NCBI RefSeq assembly: GCF_020229735.1
Contig: NZ_CP083458.1
Location: 124,001-188,000 of the forward strand
Reading direction: 5' to 3'
DNA length: 64,000 nt
Source: Deinococcus taeanensis
GTDB lineage: Bacteria; Deinococcota; Deinococci; Deinococcales; Deinococcaceae
Made by a program: the position numbers and the translations under genes. Under the pieces are notes generated by a model. The model was not told the DNA's origin and ran no database searches. It saw nothing but the letters and a program-made list of their open reading frames with translations. Position 1 is the stretch's first letter; every line of letters starts with the position of its first letter. Positions 37,182 through 45,545 of the stretch are shown here, one piece after another.

Positions 37182-38022
37182 CCCCAGCGGGAGCTTCCCT
37201 GCCTCTTTCTTCTACGAGGTCCGGAAGGTACCGTTCGGCCGGTCGCCACCAGGGATACAACACTTTCATCACGAGTTCCGCACCCGGGGCCGGCAGGATT
37301 TGCCGCTGTGCCGCGAAGAAAGTACTGACGCCCGATGGCAGCAGCCGTGACCTCAACCTTGGGGCTTTTTTGATGTTGAATCCGTACCTTGACGCATTCG
37401 AGCTGCCCCTTGGTTCCATAACTCCACGTTGTAGCCATGCCCGCTCAGTAGTCTGACGGCCTCAGGGACCCAGGAGTCCATGATGGCAACGGGGCGGTGG
37501 ACACTCAGCCACCTTGAAATCATTACCCCGTCTCCGAAGAGCACATGAGCCTTCCAAAACCCGGTGAATTCGCAGAATCCATGCGTGCCGACCTGTTCCA
37601 TTCCTGGAAGGCTGCCGGGAATCGGACAGGTCGATGCCGTCTTCGCGGGCGTTCTTAAAGACGGGTTTAAGGTTGCTGCGAGACCTTTTGAATGCCGGGC
37701 TGGGGCAGCAGTATGTCCCGCTGTTCCTGGGCACTCAGCTCGGAATGACGCGCCGTGACGGCGCGTTCATCGGTGGGAGGCCGGCCAGTCACCCGTTCAG
37801 TGCAGACACCAGCCCAGCGAAAAGGGAGACGCGGGCCCTGCACGTGAGCATATCTGTCAAGACCAGGGGCGTCGGGCCCGCGTGGAGGCCGGGCTTCTGT
37901 TCGCCACGGACTCCCCGGCGCGAACGAAAAGATCGCCGGATGTCACCCCCGGTGGAGGCCGGGGGCGGGGCGCACCAGCACCTGCACATTGCGGACTTTC
38001 GCCCCGCTGAACGCAGCCGCCG
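37182..38022. other. No firm gene; a possible decayed minus-strand frame
   Basis: Minus frame 37353-37601 (HGFCEFTGFWKAHVLFGDG, RPVAIMDSWVPEAVRLLSGH) looks more protein-like than random and may be an old gene fragment; not identifiable. The rest holds nothing recognised. Confidence 0.35.
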
Positions 38023-38600
38023 TCATGGCGGCGCCGTTCCCAGCACATCAGCGGCCGCACGGCCCACAACCTCCCGCTGCGGGATCGTCCCGAAGGCTCT
38101 GGAGTCCTCGCTGCCACGTGCGATGCGGTTGTCCCCCATCACGCAGTAATGCCCGGCTGGCACTGTCATTACCGGCGCATCGCCGAGCACGCCCTCTCTG
38201 GGGAGGCGTTCTTCAGGTCACTGCCCGTATCTCAACATCCCCTGTACCTGCCAGGAGGCGGAGGCGGTGGTCCAGCGGGAATACAGCGGCACGCCGTTTG
38301 CTGTGACCTCTCCCGCCTGAACGCCCACCCGGTCGCCCGGCAGGCCGATCAGCCGCTTGGGCAGAGAGGGCCGGTACGACCAGGCGCCGCCCAGGGTGAC
38401 GCGGTTGAGCTCTGGAATCTACGCGGCCACGGCTTGAGAGGTTTGAAAATCAGAAAGCCGCCGCGCTTGAACTCACCCACGCCCGCCCATTGCAGCCACG
38501 TTCCGTACTTCGGTACCAAGACGCGCTCATGGTCGCGGGCCTCATGCTCACCTCGTCCGCGCCCATTAGGGGAGCGCCAAACGGAATGACGACAGGCGCC
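38023..38600 (-). pseudogene. Signal peptidase I (LepB) pseudogene
   Basis: In order on the minus strand and across three frames: EVSMRPAT (the catalytic Ser motif SMxPT), [33 protein letters not shown] (the catalytic Lys motif, KRxxGxPGD), VTANGVPLY, then [20 protein letters not shown] and [18 protein letters not shown] (box D/E, MGDNR...DSR). All landmark boxes of S26A signal peptidases are recognisable, but frameshifts and a stop (before MTVPAGH) separate them. Lies head-to-head with the PolB gene. Confidence 0.8.
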
Positions 38601-38725
38601 ACCGGCAGGCTCAGGAAACTCTTTCCCGATGTCCTGGGGCCATGGGGGCGGAACGGGAAAGTGTTCGTTGCTGTGCAGGGTAAAAACCTGCGGGTGGTTC
38701 AGGCAACTGTTCTGAGGCCGGCATA

Positions 38726-41050
38726 ATGCGCGGCATGCATCTGCCCCCTGCCGAACTCACTGCTGGCGCCGCATCCCGGCCCGGAATCGTGTCCGTTCAT
38801 GCCGGGGCCGATGGAAGCGTGAACGTCTGGCGGCGCGACCCGCAGACAGCGGCACTGTTCATGGACACCACCCGGCAACGCGGTTGGGTGTACGCCCGGC
38901 ATCTGAGCGACCTTCAACACCTGCGCGACCAGCTCAATGTGACTGCGGACCCTGCCCCGGCGCAGGCCCCCTATCACGCCCAGGATCTCGCTCCGGACGG
39001 CCGTATTGATGAGCGCGCCTACCGGTACCTCCTGAGCGGACCCAGCCCACGGCAGCTCGAGAACGAGATCCTGCGGGGCGCCATGATGTCCCGCAGCTTG
39101 AGTGTCCGGCCGTCGCTGGGTGATCTCAGCGGCTATGTCCGGCTCGGGTACGTGGAGCAGTACCTGATTTCCACCGGCCAGACCTACCACCAGAACCTGA
39201 CGTTCGACGATCCGGTCCGGCTGCAGTTCGATCTGGAAACCACCTCGCTCAGCCCGGACGAGGGCCGCATCTTTCTGATTGCCGTGCGCGACAACCGCGG
39301 CCTGGAGACCCTCCTTGAGGCCCGGCAGGCGGCCCGGGAAGGGGAGATGATCGAGGCGTTCCTCCAGCTTGTCCAGGACCGGGATCCGGACGTGATCGAG
39401 AACCACTTCATTCACGGCTTCGACCTGCCGTTCATCACGGCCCGCGCCCGCAAACTCGGCATTCCCTTCCGGCTTGGACGTGCTGGGGACGGCCTACCCT
39501 GGACGGTGGACGACGGAAGCCGCACGCCCCTGTGGGCCTGCCCGGGCCGGGAGGTGCTGGATACGCTCGACGCCGTGCGCCGGCTCCACCTGCCGTCAAG
39601 TGGCCTTAAGGCGGTCGCGCGGCATTACGGGATTGCCCCGGAGGACCGGGTGTACCTCGAAGGGGCCGAGATCGTCAGCACCTACCGCGACCACCCGAAG
39701 CTGGTGCGGCAGTACGCGCTTCAGGACGTGCAGGAGGTGGACGCACTGGCGCGGATCGTGCTTGCGCCGAGCTTTGCCCTGGCGCGCCTGACGCCCCGGC
39801 CGTACCACCGGCTGACCCACGCAGGCCCGGCCAAGGGCGTGCTCGAACCTATGCTGATCCGCGCGTATTACGAGGCGGCCCGGCCGTTCCCTGCATCAGA
39901 GAAGGGACACCCTGAGCCGCACCGGGGCGGGCACGTGCAACTGCATGCTGAGGGCGTCCTGAACCACGTTGTGAAAGCGGACGTGGCGAGTATGTACCCC
40001 AGCATCATCCGTGCGGAGGGGATCGGGCCGCGGCAGGATGAACTGGGAATCTTCAACCGCATCGTGAGTGACCTGACCACCCAGCGGCTGGAACACAAAC
40101 GGCAGGCCAGAAATGAGGCGCTGAGTGAAGCGGAGCGGCGCGAGCATCACGCCATGCAGGACGCGATGAAGCTGATCGTGAATGCGGCGTACGGCTACCT
40201 GGGAGCGGGCCGGCTCGCCCGGATGGGTGACCGCGGGGCTGCCGATCAGGTGACCGCCCGGGGGCGGGCGCTCCTGCAGCAGGTCACGGCGGCCCTGGAG
40301 GCCCGCGGCGTGCAGCTTATCGAGTCGGACACCGACGGGGTGTACTTCAGTACACGGGAGCCCATTGGGGAGCAGGCGGAACGCGGATTGATCGCAGCCG
40401 TTTCCGCCACGCTCCCGGACAGCATCACGCTGGAGTTTGACGGCCGCGCCCGGGCGATGCTCAGCCACCAGGTCAAGAATTACGTGCTGCTGCGGTATGA
40501 CGGTACGCTCGACGTCAGCGGGGCGTCGTTCGAGTCCAGCCGGTCGGAGCGTTACGGCACGAGCTTCCTGCGCACGGCGCTGAACGCCTTGCTGCGCGGG
40601 GATGTGCCCGCAGTGCAGGCGGCGTTCCTGGAGGTGATGGGTCAGCTCTCCAGCCGGGCCTGCACCAATGCCGACGTCAGCACGCGCGTCCGGCTCGGGA
40701 AGACTCGTGAGGCTTACGCCCAGACGCGGGAGAAGCGCAAGGAAGCGCACCTGGAAGCGGCCTGGCAGACCGGGCTGCCCTTCAGGGTGGGCGACCGGCT
40801 TGATCTGTACGTGCGTGAGGGGCAGGGGCTCACGGTGATGACCGACCCTGACGGGCATGACTACGACGTGAAGCACTACCAGGCGGCCCTGGTGCAGAAC
40901 TACGCCACGCGGCTGCGCAAGGCGCTGGATCCAGCGGACTGGGACCAGTTGTTTGGATGCCGTGGGCCGGGCCTGTTTGACCGGCCTGTGCAGGACATGC
41001 AGGTGGGCTGGAGGCCAGTGGCGGATCAGGAGCGTTCAGGGGCGCCGTAA
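38726..41050 (+). CDS. Family-B DNA polymerase (Pol II/PolB type) with 3'-5' exonuclease
   Basis: 774 aa. Exo I FDLETTSL (about residues 168-175), Exo II NHFIHGFDLPFI, Exo III YALQDVQEVD; polymerase motif A DVASMYPSII (about 418-427), motif B KLIVNAAYGYLG, motif C ESDTDGVYF (about 533-541). All catalytic Asp/Glu are present, so both proofreading and polymerase activity are expected. The second residue of motif A is M where SLYPS is usual, and motif B has A in place of S/T (NSxYG), both tolerated changes. GAGG lies 8 nt before ATG 38726; an ATG nine bases on is possible. Members act in damage bypass and restart. Monocistronic. Confidence 0.95.
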   Translation: MRGMHLPPAELTAGAASRPGIVSVHAGADGSVNVWRRDPQTAALFMDTTRQRGWVYARHLSDLQHLRDQLNVTADPAPAQAPYHAQDLAPDGRIDERAYRYLLSGPSPRQLENEILRGAMMSRSLSVRPSLGDLSGYVRLGYVEQYLISTGQTYHQNLTFDDPVRLQFDLETTSLSPDEGRIFLIAVRDNRGLETLLEARQAAREGEMIEAFLQLVQDRDPDVIENHFIHGFDLPFITARARKLGIPFRLGRAGDGLPWTVDDGSRTPLWACPGREVLDTLDAVRRLHLPSSGLKAVARHYGIAPEDRVYLEGAEIVSTYRDHPKLVRQYALQDVQEVDALARIVLAPSFALARLTPRPYHRLTHAGPAKGVLEPMLIRAYYEAARPFPASEKGHPEPHRGGHVQLHAEGVLNHVVKADVASMYPSIIRAEGIGPRQDELGIFNRIVSDLTTQRLEHKRQARNEALSEAERREHHAMQDAMKLIVNAAYGYLGAGRLARMGDRGAADQVTARGRALLQQVTAALEARGVQLIESDTDGVYFSTREPIGEQAERGLIAAVSATLPDSITLEFDGRARAMLSHQVKNYVLLRYDGTLDVSGASFESSRSERYGTSFLRTALNALLRGDVPAVQAAFLEVMGQLSSRACTNADVSTRVRLGKTREAYAQTREKRKEAHLEAAWQTGLPFRVGDRLDLYVREGQGLTVMTDPDGHDYDVKHYQAALVQNYATRLRKALDPADWDQLFGCRGPGLFDRPVQDMQVGWRPVADQERSGAP

Positions 41051-41137
41051 CCTCCGGGCGGCGCCTGCCTGGACCTCGTGTGGGGGAATTAAGCTGAAAA
41101 CGTAATTCCTGAGCCCACTCGAAAGGAAGCTTCACAT

Positions 41138-41687
41138 ATGTGCGGACGCATTAAACTCACCCTCACCGACCTCATGCACCACACCCTGCGTAACACCTTC
41201 CAGATCGACGCTGCCTGGCCCGAACAGAGCGAAGTGCGCCCCACCGACCAGGCGGCCCTCCTCACCCGCACAGACACCTGAAGCCTCAGGAGCGGCCAGT
41301 GGAGCCTGATCGAACCTGAAGGCGGCCAGGAAGTACACCGCCTTCAACGCCCGCATCGGGACCGTCAAGCGCAGCACGTCCTTCAGGGAAGCGTTCGGGT
41401 CCGGTGGGCGCTGCGTGCTCCCCCTGAACGTCTTATTTAAGTGGCCGAACGGAAGCAAGGTCCGCATTGCCCGCCCCGACGACCGGCCCCTGCTGGCCGC
41501 GGGCCTCTGGAGCCAGCAGGACTCGCCGGACAGTCCTCTGGTCAGTTGCACGGTCATCACCCGGCCGCCGACAGACGACCTGAGGGACGTGCACAACCGG
41601 ATGCCAGCCCTGCTGCTGACCAAAGACCGGACCGCCTGGCTGACCGCCGCACCCAGAGAAGCCAAAGCAGTGACGCTCGGCCGTTAG
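41138..41687 (+). pseudogene. SOS-response-associated peptidase (SRAP; YedK/HMCES family), inactivated
   Basis: AAGGAAG precedes ATG 41138, and the protein begins MCGRIKLTL, keeping the catalytic Cys2 that crosslinks to abasic sites in ssDNA. A TGA at 41279 ends the first frame. After shifts, a third frame resumes with NARIGTVKRSTSFREAFGS (Asn of the active site), RPLLAAGLWSQQ, LVSCTVITRPPTDDL and VHNRMPALLL (the His). The catalytic Glu of the GFYEW motif is Lys here (VLFKWPNG). Stop, shift and lost Glu together mean a dead gene. Directly follows the PolB gene. Confidence 0.82.
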
Positions 41688-42478
41688 CAACCCGGGCTGC
41701 TCACGGTCACCCCCGCTTCCTGACACCCCTCCCCCACACTGGTGATCCGCCAGCCGTTCCTTGCGCCGACACACGAACGTCCCCCGGTTGAACAGCTCAC
41801 CGGCCAGGGCGCCCCAGCACAGCCTGGCGTGTGCCAGAGGCCCCAGGCAATCGACGGGACGCTGGTCCCCACAAGACGATGAAGTGCAGGAGCAGATCCG
41901 GGAACACACCGAACAGCCGGCCCGCCTCAACCGGAATCACAGGCTCAGACCGGCCCGGCGCCAGGACCGCGTGTCTGGAACCAGATTCACCGGCACGTGT
42001 AAATTCTGGAGCAAGTCCTTGCGCCGCGCATGCAGGACATGAAACGCAGCCGGCGACTGTGTGCAGGGGCAGCTCAGCCCCCTGACCAGTCGCGTGACCC
42101 AGAGCAGAAACCGGCAAGGGTAGTATGCCCCTTCGGCCTGAGGGCAGTCCGTCCCCTGAGCGCCGCGATGCTGGGGTTCGCGGCAGTGTCTCGGGGTTCA
42201 TGTTTCGCCGGCTGGTGTGGGCGGCGGCAGGGTGGACACACTGCGCAGCGACTCTGCAGAGAGGGCAGGAGGGGGAGGGCGTGCAGGGTCCACGAGTCCA
42301 CAGCAGGTCAGTCACGATGAGAAGAGACGGGCCAGACGCCTGAGGGGTGAGAGGATGGCGGCGCAGAGCCGGAGGGCAGAGGCAGAGAAGACCAGCACCC
42401 GCCTCTCCTCAGCCCAGGCCTGGGCTCCCCGCTTAGGGCCGCCGCCCACGCCACCCGCAGCAGGACCAATTCTGTAAA
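41688..42478. other. No supported gene
   Basis: Open frames on both strands without domains; the longest minus-strand one (41797-42315) is Arg/Pro/Ala-rich with no ribosome site. Confidence 0.4.
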
Positions 42479-42500
42479 GAGGCGACCGGTGGGTCGCCTC
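42479..42500 (-). terminator. Rho-independent terminator behind the tRNA-like 3' end
   Basis: GAGGCGACC (42479-42487), CACC-type 4-nt loop, GGTCGCCTC (42492-42500): a perfect 9-bp stem. Read on the minus strand it is followed by TTTAC. It starts 4 nt past the tRNA-like CACCCGCACC end. Confidence 0.6.
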
Positions 42501-42504
42501 GGAA

Positions 42505-42531
42505 GGTGCGGGTGACTGGGCTCGAACCAGT
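42505..42531 (-). pseudogene. tRNA-Leu-like 3' end (fragment)
   Basis: Minus strand: ACTGG-TTCGAGC-CCAGT makes a perfect T-arm with the conserved TTCGA loop, followed by CACCCGC, an acceptor 3' strand, and ACC. CACCCGCACC is typical of tRNA-Leu. The matching 5' acceptor GCGGGTG is not found upstream within tRNA distance, so only the 3' portion remains. Such ends are classic integration sites for tyrosine-recombinase elements. Confidence 0.5.
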
Positions 42532-43200
42532 CAGGGGCCTGCGTCCAGCCCGCTCGCGCGTCCGTTTTTGGGAAGGTGGACGCTTCCCTTCTGTGGAAGG
42601 AACTCAGCATCGCAGAAACACCGGAAAGGCGTGTGAGGCGTATTTTTTGCACTCTTTATGGAATGAGGGGGGGTGCAACGCGGGACAGCCCCTCGGTGGA
42701 CCTGACGTGCATGCGGGACTCGAGGCCGGACATCGGCGGCATGCGGCGAGCAACAGGATCAACCTTGCAACCAGACCGGCCGCAGAACCAGACCAGCCAC
42801 CCTCTCCCATGTAGGAAGAGCGAGTCAAGGGCGTTGCCGTGCATCGTCACCTTTTGAATGCCTGGCAGGGGATCATCCAGGTGCTGCCGGACAGCAGCTT
42901 GCCAAGATGTGGGGCCATGCTGCGTGGTGTGCACGGCGCGCGGAGCCGCGCAGTGGAACTCTGCCGAAGGACCGTTTTGAGCTGGTCTGCGTCGGTGATG
43001 AAAGGCAGTGAGGACAGCAGACCGTCAGCCTGCTGCCCTCGCCGTTACAGTCCTCCTGCCCCGTCGCCTGACCCACCTGTGTTCTGCATGGATGTGCGCT
43101 GACACTCCAGCTGGTCCTCCGTCCCCGGACGGCCCGGTGGGATGCCTCTTGGTACAGGCGCCCTCCATGGACCGTGGGCATTGTCAGATGCGGGCAGGCG
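42532..43200. other. No supported gene
   Basis: Region between the tRNA-like end and the DUF72 gene. No coding sequence accepted. Confidence 0.4.
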
Positions 43201-43959
43201 TCACCGTGCGCGTTGCTCAGGCGTGTCCGGCGCTGTGAGGGCCGTCATCAGGGTCAGGGCATTCTCCACTGCGGCGCCCGCAGCCGTGTTGTCGAAGATG
43301 ACCCAGGGAGATTCGGCCGCTGAAGTCTGACGCAGGTGCTGGGCGAGACCGGTGAGTGCTGCGTGCGGATAACTGGACGAGTACATCCGGGGTGAGCCGT
43401 GCCAGCGGTAATACACCGTCTGCCGCCATCCCCCTGGCGCTGCGGCGCCAGGAAACCGGGCTGGGTCCGCCGCCACCCGCCCGACCCGGTGGGTGATCAG
43501 GAGGGCCTGGGCGTCCGGACCGAACCACGAGGCGTGGCGGGGTTCGCAGGCCACGGGGACCGCCGTCCGGGCCCGCAGATCCTGGAAGAAGTTCGAGGCG
43601 AGGGCGTCGTCAAAGGCCAGGCTGGGAGGCAGCTGCACGAGCAGGCAGCCGAGCTTGTCACCCAGACCCCCGGCCTGCTCCAGGAAGGGGGCCATGAGGG
43701 CCTGCACTTCACGCAGCCGCGCCTCGTGCGTTATGGCTCTGGGCACCTTGACGCTGAACCGAAAGGTGTCCGGGACGCTGGCGGCCCACCGCTCGTAGGT
43801 GCTGCGCCGGTGCGGGCGGGAGAAGGACGAGTTGATCTCCACCGCCGGGAACCGGGTGGCGTAGCGCTGCAGCACGCTCGCACCCGGACCGAACTGCGTG
43901 GCCTGTTCACTGGAGAGGCCCCAGCCCGCGCAGCCGAGATGAACACCGACATCCGTCAT
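43201..43959 (-). CDS. DUF72 domain protein (YecE family)
   Basis: 252 aa from ATG 43959. TIM-barrel-like family of unknown function. Landmarks: HLGCAGWGLSSEQ (the GtsGW-like start), RFPAVEINSSFSRPHRRSTY (VEiNssFYrpp), FRFSVKVPRAITHEARL (FrFavKvPr.iTH), LLVQLPPSLAFD (llvQLPPsl), ACEPRHASWF (.fEpRh.SW), TVYYRWHGSPRMYSSSY (.YvRlHGsp..Y...Y), and WVIFDNTAAGAAVENALTL (v.FDNTa.g.A..NA). All blocks conserved. Divergent from the nitric-oxide synthase with a 116-nt gap that may hold both promoters. Confidence 0.9.
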   Translation of the reverse strand: MTDVGVHLGCAGWGLSSEQATQFGPGASVLQRYATRFPAVEINSSFSRPHRRSTYERWAASVPDTFRFSVKVPRAITHEARLREVQALMAPFLEQAGGLGDKLGCLLVQLPPSLAFDDALASNFFQDLRARTAVPVACEPRHASWFGPDAQALLITHRVGRVAADPARFPGAAAPGGWRQTVYYRWHGSPRMYSSSYPHAALTGLAQHLRQTSAAESPWVIFDNTAAGAAVENALTLMTALTAPDTPEQRAR

Positions 43960-44075
43960 GCCTGAGGGTGGCACGCCGCGGGCACACGGACAGCCACGGT
44001 TCTTTAAGATTCGGCGCCGCGCGCAGGGTCAGGAGGGACATTTCACTGCCCCGCGCAACGGCAGCATGGGGCCCT

Positions 44076-45173
44076 ATGTCCGCCACGCCGCTCACCGTGA
44101 ATGCCCGGGAAGCCCTGGACTTCCTGGCGCTCTACCATCAGGAAACCGGGCGTCCCGGCCTGAGGTCGCGGCAGGCGGACGTGGAACGCACGGGCACCCT
44201 GACCCTCAGCGCTGATGAGCTGACGTTCGGCGCACGCGTGGCGTGGCGCAACAGCACCCGGTGCGTGGGACGACTGCCGTGGGCGTCCCTGACGGTCCGG
44301 GACCTGCGGCACGTCACGGCGGCGCCCGACGTGTTTCAGGAACTTGTCCGGCACCTCCGCTCGAGCTTCGCGCGCGGCCGCATCCGGCCCACCATGAGTG
44401 TGTTCGGGCCAGGCGTCCACATTCACAACGATCAGCTGATCCGGTACGCCGGGTACCGCGCGCCCGACGGCACCGTCACCGGTGACCCGCAGAACGTGGC
44501 GCTGACCGAGCACCTCCGGCGGCTGGGCTGGGCGGGTGGCCCGGGCACGCCTTTTGACGTGCTGCCGCTGGCCATCGAGACGCACGGCGCGGTAACGCTG
44601 TTCGAACTGCCGCCGGACGCGGTTCATGAGGTCAGGCTCGTGCATCCGGAGTACCCCGCGTTCGCTGACCTGGGGCTGCGCTGGCACGCCCTGCCGGTGA
44701 TCAGCGACATGACGCTGCACGTCGCAGGACAGCAGTTTGCCTGCGCGCCGTTCAACGGCTGGTACCTGGGCACGGAGATCGCGGCGCGCAACCTCGCTGA
44801 TCAGGCGCGTTACAACCTGCTGCCGCTGGTCGCCCGGACCCTGTGCATCGGGACGCGCGACCGGCGCGCGCTGTGGCTGGACCGGGCGCTGCTGGAACTG
44901 AACGTTGCGGTGCTGCACTCCTTCGATGCAGCTGGGGTCCGGATGGCCGACCACCACGGCGCGGCGCGGCAGTTTCAGCAGTTCGAGACGTACGAACGCC
45001 GCGCCGGCCGGGCGGTCCGGGGCCGCTGGTCCTGGCTGATCCCGCCGATGTCACCGGCCACCACCCCCACCTGGCATCAGACTTACGACGAGACGGAAGT
45101 CACGCCCAATTTCACCCGGCAGACCCCGCGCTGGGGTGAAGTGCCCTCCGGGCGGTGCCCGGTGCACAGGTGA
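44076..45173 (+). CDS. nos: Nitric-oxide synthase oxygenase (bacterial NOS)
   Basis: 365 aa from ATG 44076; an in-frame start at 43968 adds 36 Arg-rich residues overlapping the DUF72 gene and is rejected. Oxygenase-only NOS: heme-ligand Cys63 in WRNSTRCVGRLPW, substrate-binding Glu234 in NGWYLGTEIAARN, and the pterin-side C-terminus (FQQFETYERRAGR, WLIPPMSPATTPTWHQTYDE). Converts L-Arg to NO and citrulline using electrons from separate reductases. Deinococcus is a well-known bearer. Length (usual about 360) indicates full length. Followed by 372 nt of non-coding DNA. Confidence 0.96.
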   Translation: MSATPLTVNAREALDFLALYHQETGRPGLRSRQADVERTGTLTLSADELTFGARVAWRNSTRCVGRLPWASLTVRDLRHVTAAPDVFQELVRHLRSSFARGRIRPTMSVFGPGVHIHNDQLIRYAGYRAPDGTVTGDPQNVALTEHLRRLGWAGGPGTPFDVLPLAIETHGAVTLFELPPDAVHEVRLVHPEYPAFADLGLRWHALPVISDMTLHVAGQQFACAPFNGWYLGTEIAARNLADQARYNLLPLVARTLCIGTRDRRALWLDRALLELNVAVLHSFDAAGVRMADHHGAARQFQQFETYERRAGRAVRGRWSWLIPPMSPATTPTWHQTYDETEVTPNFTRQTPRWGEVPSGRCPVHR

Positions 45174-45545
45174 CGCGCCCCACAACCTCTCCCCTCACCG
45201 GCCGCCGCGCCAGCGCCTGGCTGCTGAGCGCAAGTGCCAGTTCCTGTGGGTGAAAGACGGAAGCGCTCTGGCACACCTTGCGTTCCCCGGGGGACACTGT
45301 GACGCTTCTGCTCCCACGCGCCCAGCCCTGACCGCAGCTCCATGCCGTGCTTAACGAACCCCCACTGCGCGGCCTGGGAGAGTACAGAGCAGGTCCTCCC
45401 GCGCCAGGACCTTTCCCCTTGACCGGAGTCCACTGTGGGTCCGGGAACCGTCCGCCCGGTGGCCCCGGGCGCGGGCCGGCACCATCTAGACGATCATCCC
45501 CTGCCGTGCGTTGAGCGCCCTATTCATACCTGATGGGAGCCACAC
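45174..45545. other. No supported gene
   Basis: Between NOS and the PLP decarboxylase. No open frame with ribosome site; GC-rich palindromic bits only. Confidence 0.4.

Noticed and set aside
37418..37432. Fourth copy of the ATAACTCC motif
   Set aside because: Only the first 8 bases match and the second arm is out of register.
42505..42590. Complete tRNA gene
   Set aside because: Only the T-arm and 3' acceptor strand fit; no matching 5' acceptor, D-arm or anticodon arm could be folded.
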